Positions 11,732-12,992 of a DNA stretch of 12,992 nucleotides are shown here, one piece after another (within the stretch, counting starts at the first letter, position 1; every line of letters begins with the position of its first letter). Source of the DNA: Thermoprotei archaeon (GTDB taxonomy: Archaea; Thermoproteota; Methanomethylicia; Nezhaarchaeales; WYZ-LMO8). Position numbers and translations under genes: made by a program. The notes below the pieces were generated by a model. That model was not told where the DNA came from. It worked only from the letters and a program-made list of their open reading frames with translations, and made no database searches. The stretch covers positions 1 to 12,992 of the forward strand of contig QMSN01000011.1 in assembly GCA_003650865.1 (NCBI GenBank), given 5' to 3'.

Positions 11732-12992
11732 TCCTCGTAGAGCACCTCATATATCATGACATATTGGTTGGGCTCGCTCGCGTAAACCAGTTTGAAGTGC
11801 TCGGGTGGAGGTATGTTGAGCAACTCGTACCCCATAATCCTTAAGTATCCCTCCTCAGTCACAGTCACATTGAGTTCTTTGAGGAAGAGGAACCTGTTGC
11901 CCACAGGGTTATAGATGAGCCTATAGAGCGTAGTTTCAGCCGCTTTAGGTCCTCTTGGCACTGGAACCCACTGTGATAGCAAGCCGAAGTTGTCTAGCTC
12001 TATGTAGTCATCAACGTTGAAGCCGGCTATGCTGGCCATAGCGGAGTAGCTTATCGCCACATAGTCGTGACCCCAAGAAATCCACATGGGGATGCCCAGA
12101 ATCCTCGAGCCTAAGTCGTAGAATATTCCGTGGACGACCACATGAGTCACACCGAGCTGCTTGAATATCTTGAGAGCCTCGGTTTCATTCGACAAGAAGG
12201 CTCGCGCTATGAGCCTTATCTGTGTACCATTAAATGTCGAATTGTCACAGACAGAGGTTCTGTTGCCGACTATTGCTATCCAGTAGCCGTGGTCCCACCA
12301 TGATGCTACGACAGCATCTTCAGGCAAGTTTTCTCTCATCCATTCTAAAGCTGAGAGCCAGTCTCGCGACATTAGTATAGGGCTATCCGCATAGGCTAAG
12401 TTCGTCGGCAACCCCGTTCTGGGGTCTATGGTCGAAAAACCCGTTACCGCCGGAGTTAGTACTATGAGGACTGCGAACAAGCCTAGCACGACGTGCGACC
12501 TCGGTATCTTAAGGGCCCTCTTCCTCCCTTCTTGCTTAGAGAGGGAGAAGTGCTTCAAGAGCTGCCCCGTAACTCTTGAACAAGCAACCCCTGCTAAGAG
12601 CGAGAACACCGGTGCTAAGAGCAGGTTGAGCCTAACCATGTTGGTCGCTACATAGGCTGTGAGGAGGCCGAGAAGTACGAAGAGCACGTCTACGTCATTA
12701 AGCCTCTGAACTAAGAAGTATAGCCCTGCCACTCCCAGCACAAGTATGAAGCCAAACTGTAAGAAGAAGTGAGACCAAGTAGTCATGGAGTGCTCCGCCA
12801 CGGACACAACAAGAGGGTCTGTTGACCTGATCCACGGAAAAGCCGCTGACAGGTACCTCAAACTTATCCCAACCCCCTTTAGTGAGAGGTAAGCTACCGC
12901 CCCGGCTATAATGGCCACTACATAGGCTATAGACGCTGGAGTCCTTACGCGATGCGGCATGAGTTTTCGGGCTTCGCAAAACACCAAGGTTA
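11728..12992 (-). CDS. aglB: Oligosaccharyltransferase STT3/AglB, C-terminal part
   Basis: Partial membrane protein; the frame stays open to the right edge. It transfers lipid-linked glycans to asparagine in N-X-S/T sequons outside the cell membrane. Numbering from the TTG at 12987 as 1, about five membrane segments are seen (near 17-36, 77-94, 100-118, 120-136 and 165-183). The external-loop motif 'SVAEHSMTTW' (62-71, E65) corresponds to SVSEHQP in eukaryotic STT3. The soluble domain has the catalytic signature as WWDHG (230-234) instead of the usual WWDYG, followed by 'GNRTSVCDNSTFNGTQI'. The DK-motif position appears to read 'DLGSRILGI' (291-299), without the usual lysine. Five N-X-T sequons occur (N242, N249, N253, N267, N373); the first three are family-typical. 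Family members run 600-900 residues, so the TTG at 12987 is not the real start. Confidence 0.92.
   Translation of the reverse strand, partial: TLVFCEARKLMPHRVRTPASIAYVVAIIAGAVAYLSLKGVGISLRYLSAAFPWIRSTDPLVVSVAEHSMTTWSHFFLQFGFILVLGVAGLYFLVQRLNDVDVLFVLLGLLTAYVATNMVRLNLLLAPVFSLLAGVACSRVTGQLLKHFSLSKQEGRKRALKIPRSHVVLGLFAVLIVLTPAVTGFSTIDPRTGLPTNLAYADSPILMSRDWLSALEWMRENLPEDAVVASWWDHGYWIAIVGNRTSVCDNSTFNGTQIRLIARAFLSNETEALKIFKQLGVTHVVVHGIFYDLGSRILGIPMWISWGHDYVAISYSAMASIAGFNVDDYIELDNFGLLSQWVPVPRGPKAAETTLYRLIYNPVGNRFLFLKELNVTVTEEGYLRIMGYELLNIPPPEHFKLVYASEPNQYVMIYEVLYED

Noticed and set aside
1..12992. CRISPR array, insertion sequence, integrated element or defence system
   Set aside because: No spaced direct repeats, transposase, integrase or terminal inverted repeats were seen. 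All identified genes are archaeal housekeeping genes with similar codon use.

Overview
The window is archaeal chromosome. It carries Pus10, SRP54, Dph2, exosome subunit Csl4, the RNA polymerase subunits Rpo4/F and Rpo11/L, TFS, PCNA, a two-subunit primase, GINS, eL21/eL42/eS27-type ribosomal proteins, aIF2alpha, Nop10 and an STT3/AglB oligosaccharyltransferase. AGG/AGA arginine and ATA isoleucine codons are common, GTG and TTG starts are frequent, and many genes overlap by a few bases. Together these suggest a (probably thermophilic) archaeon of the Thermoproteota/TACK type. I cannot assign a class from this stretch alone.

Layout from left to right. Bases 1-136 (minus) hold the start of rpoF, cut by the window edge. 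Bases 137-277 are a divergent intergenic region with an AT-rich promoter core. L21e (plus) follows and runs tail-to-tail, with a 20-base overlap, into pus10, which is transcribed leftward behind srp54. A second divergent promoter, centred on the palindrome GTTTAAAC at 3282-3289, separates srp54 from dph2. From dph2 to nop10 (3318-11731) fourteen genes lie on the plus strand with almost no gaps: dph2, a METTL5-like methyltransferase, csl4, rpoL, a reduced DUF99-family gene, tfs, pcn, priL, priS, gins, rpl44e, rps27e, aif2a and nop10. The largest internal gap (76 bases, before pcn) contains a candidate internal promoter. nop10 ends interlocked with the stop codon of a leftward aglB/STT3 gene, whose 5' part lies beyond the right edge.

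Functionally the long cluster couples RNA decay and translation-factor or rRNA modification (Dph2, methyltransferase, Csl4), transcription (RpoL, TFS), DNA replication (PCNA, PriL, PriS, GINS) and translation or rRNA modification (L44e, S27e, aIF2alpha, Nop10). The left block handles protein targeting (SRP54), tRNA pseudouridylation (Pus10), the ribosome (L21e) and transcription (RpoF). Most of this is conserved archaeal housekeeping DNA.

I see no CRISPR array, insertion sequence, prophage, toxin-antitoxin or defence locus, and no tRNA or rRNA gene. No stretch longer than about 140 bases lacks a gene. The points most worth a second look are a DUF99-like protein that appears to have lost its catalytic N-terminal motif, the two symmetric divergent promoters, the inverted L21e gene overlapping pus10, and the non-standard catalytic-signature residues in AglB.
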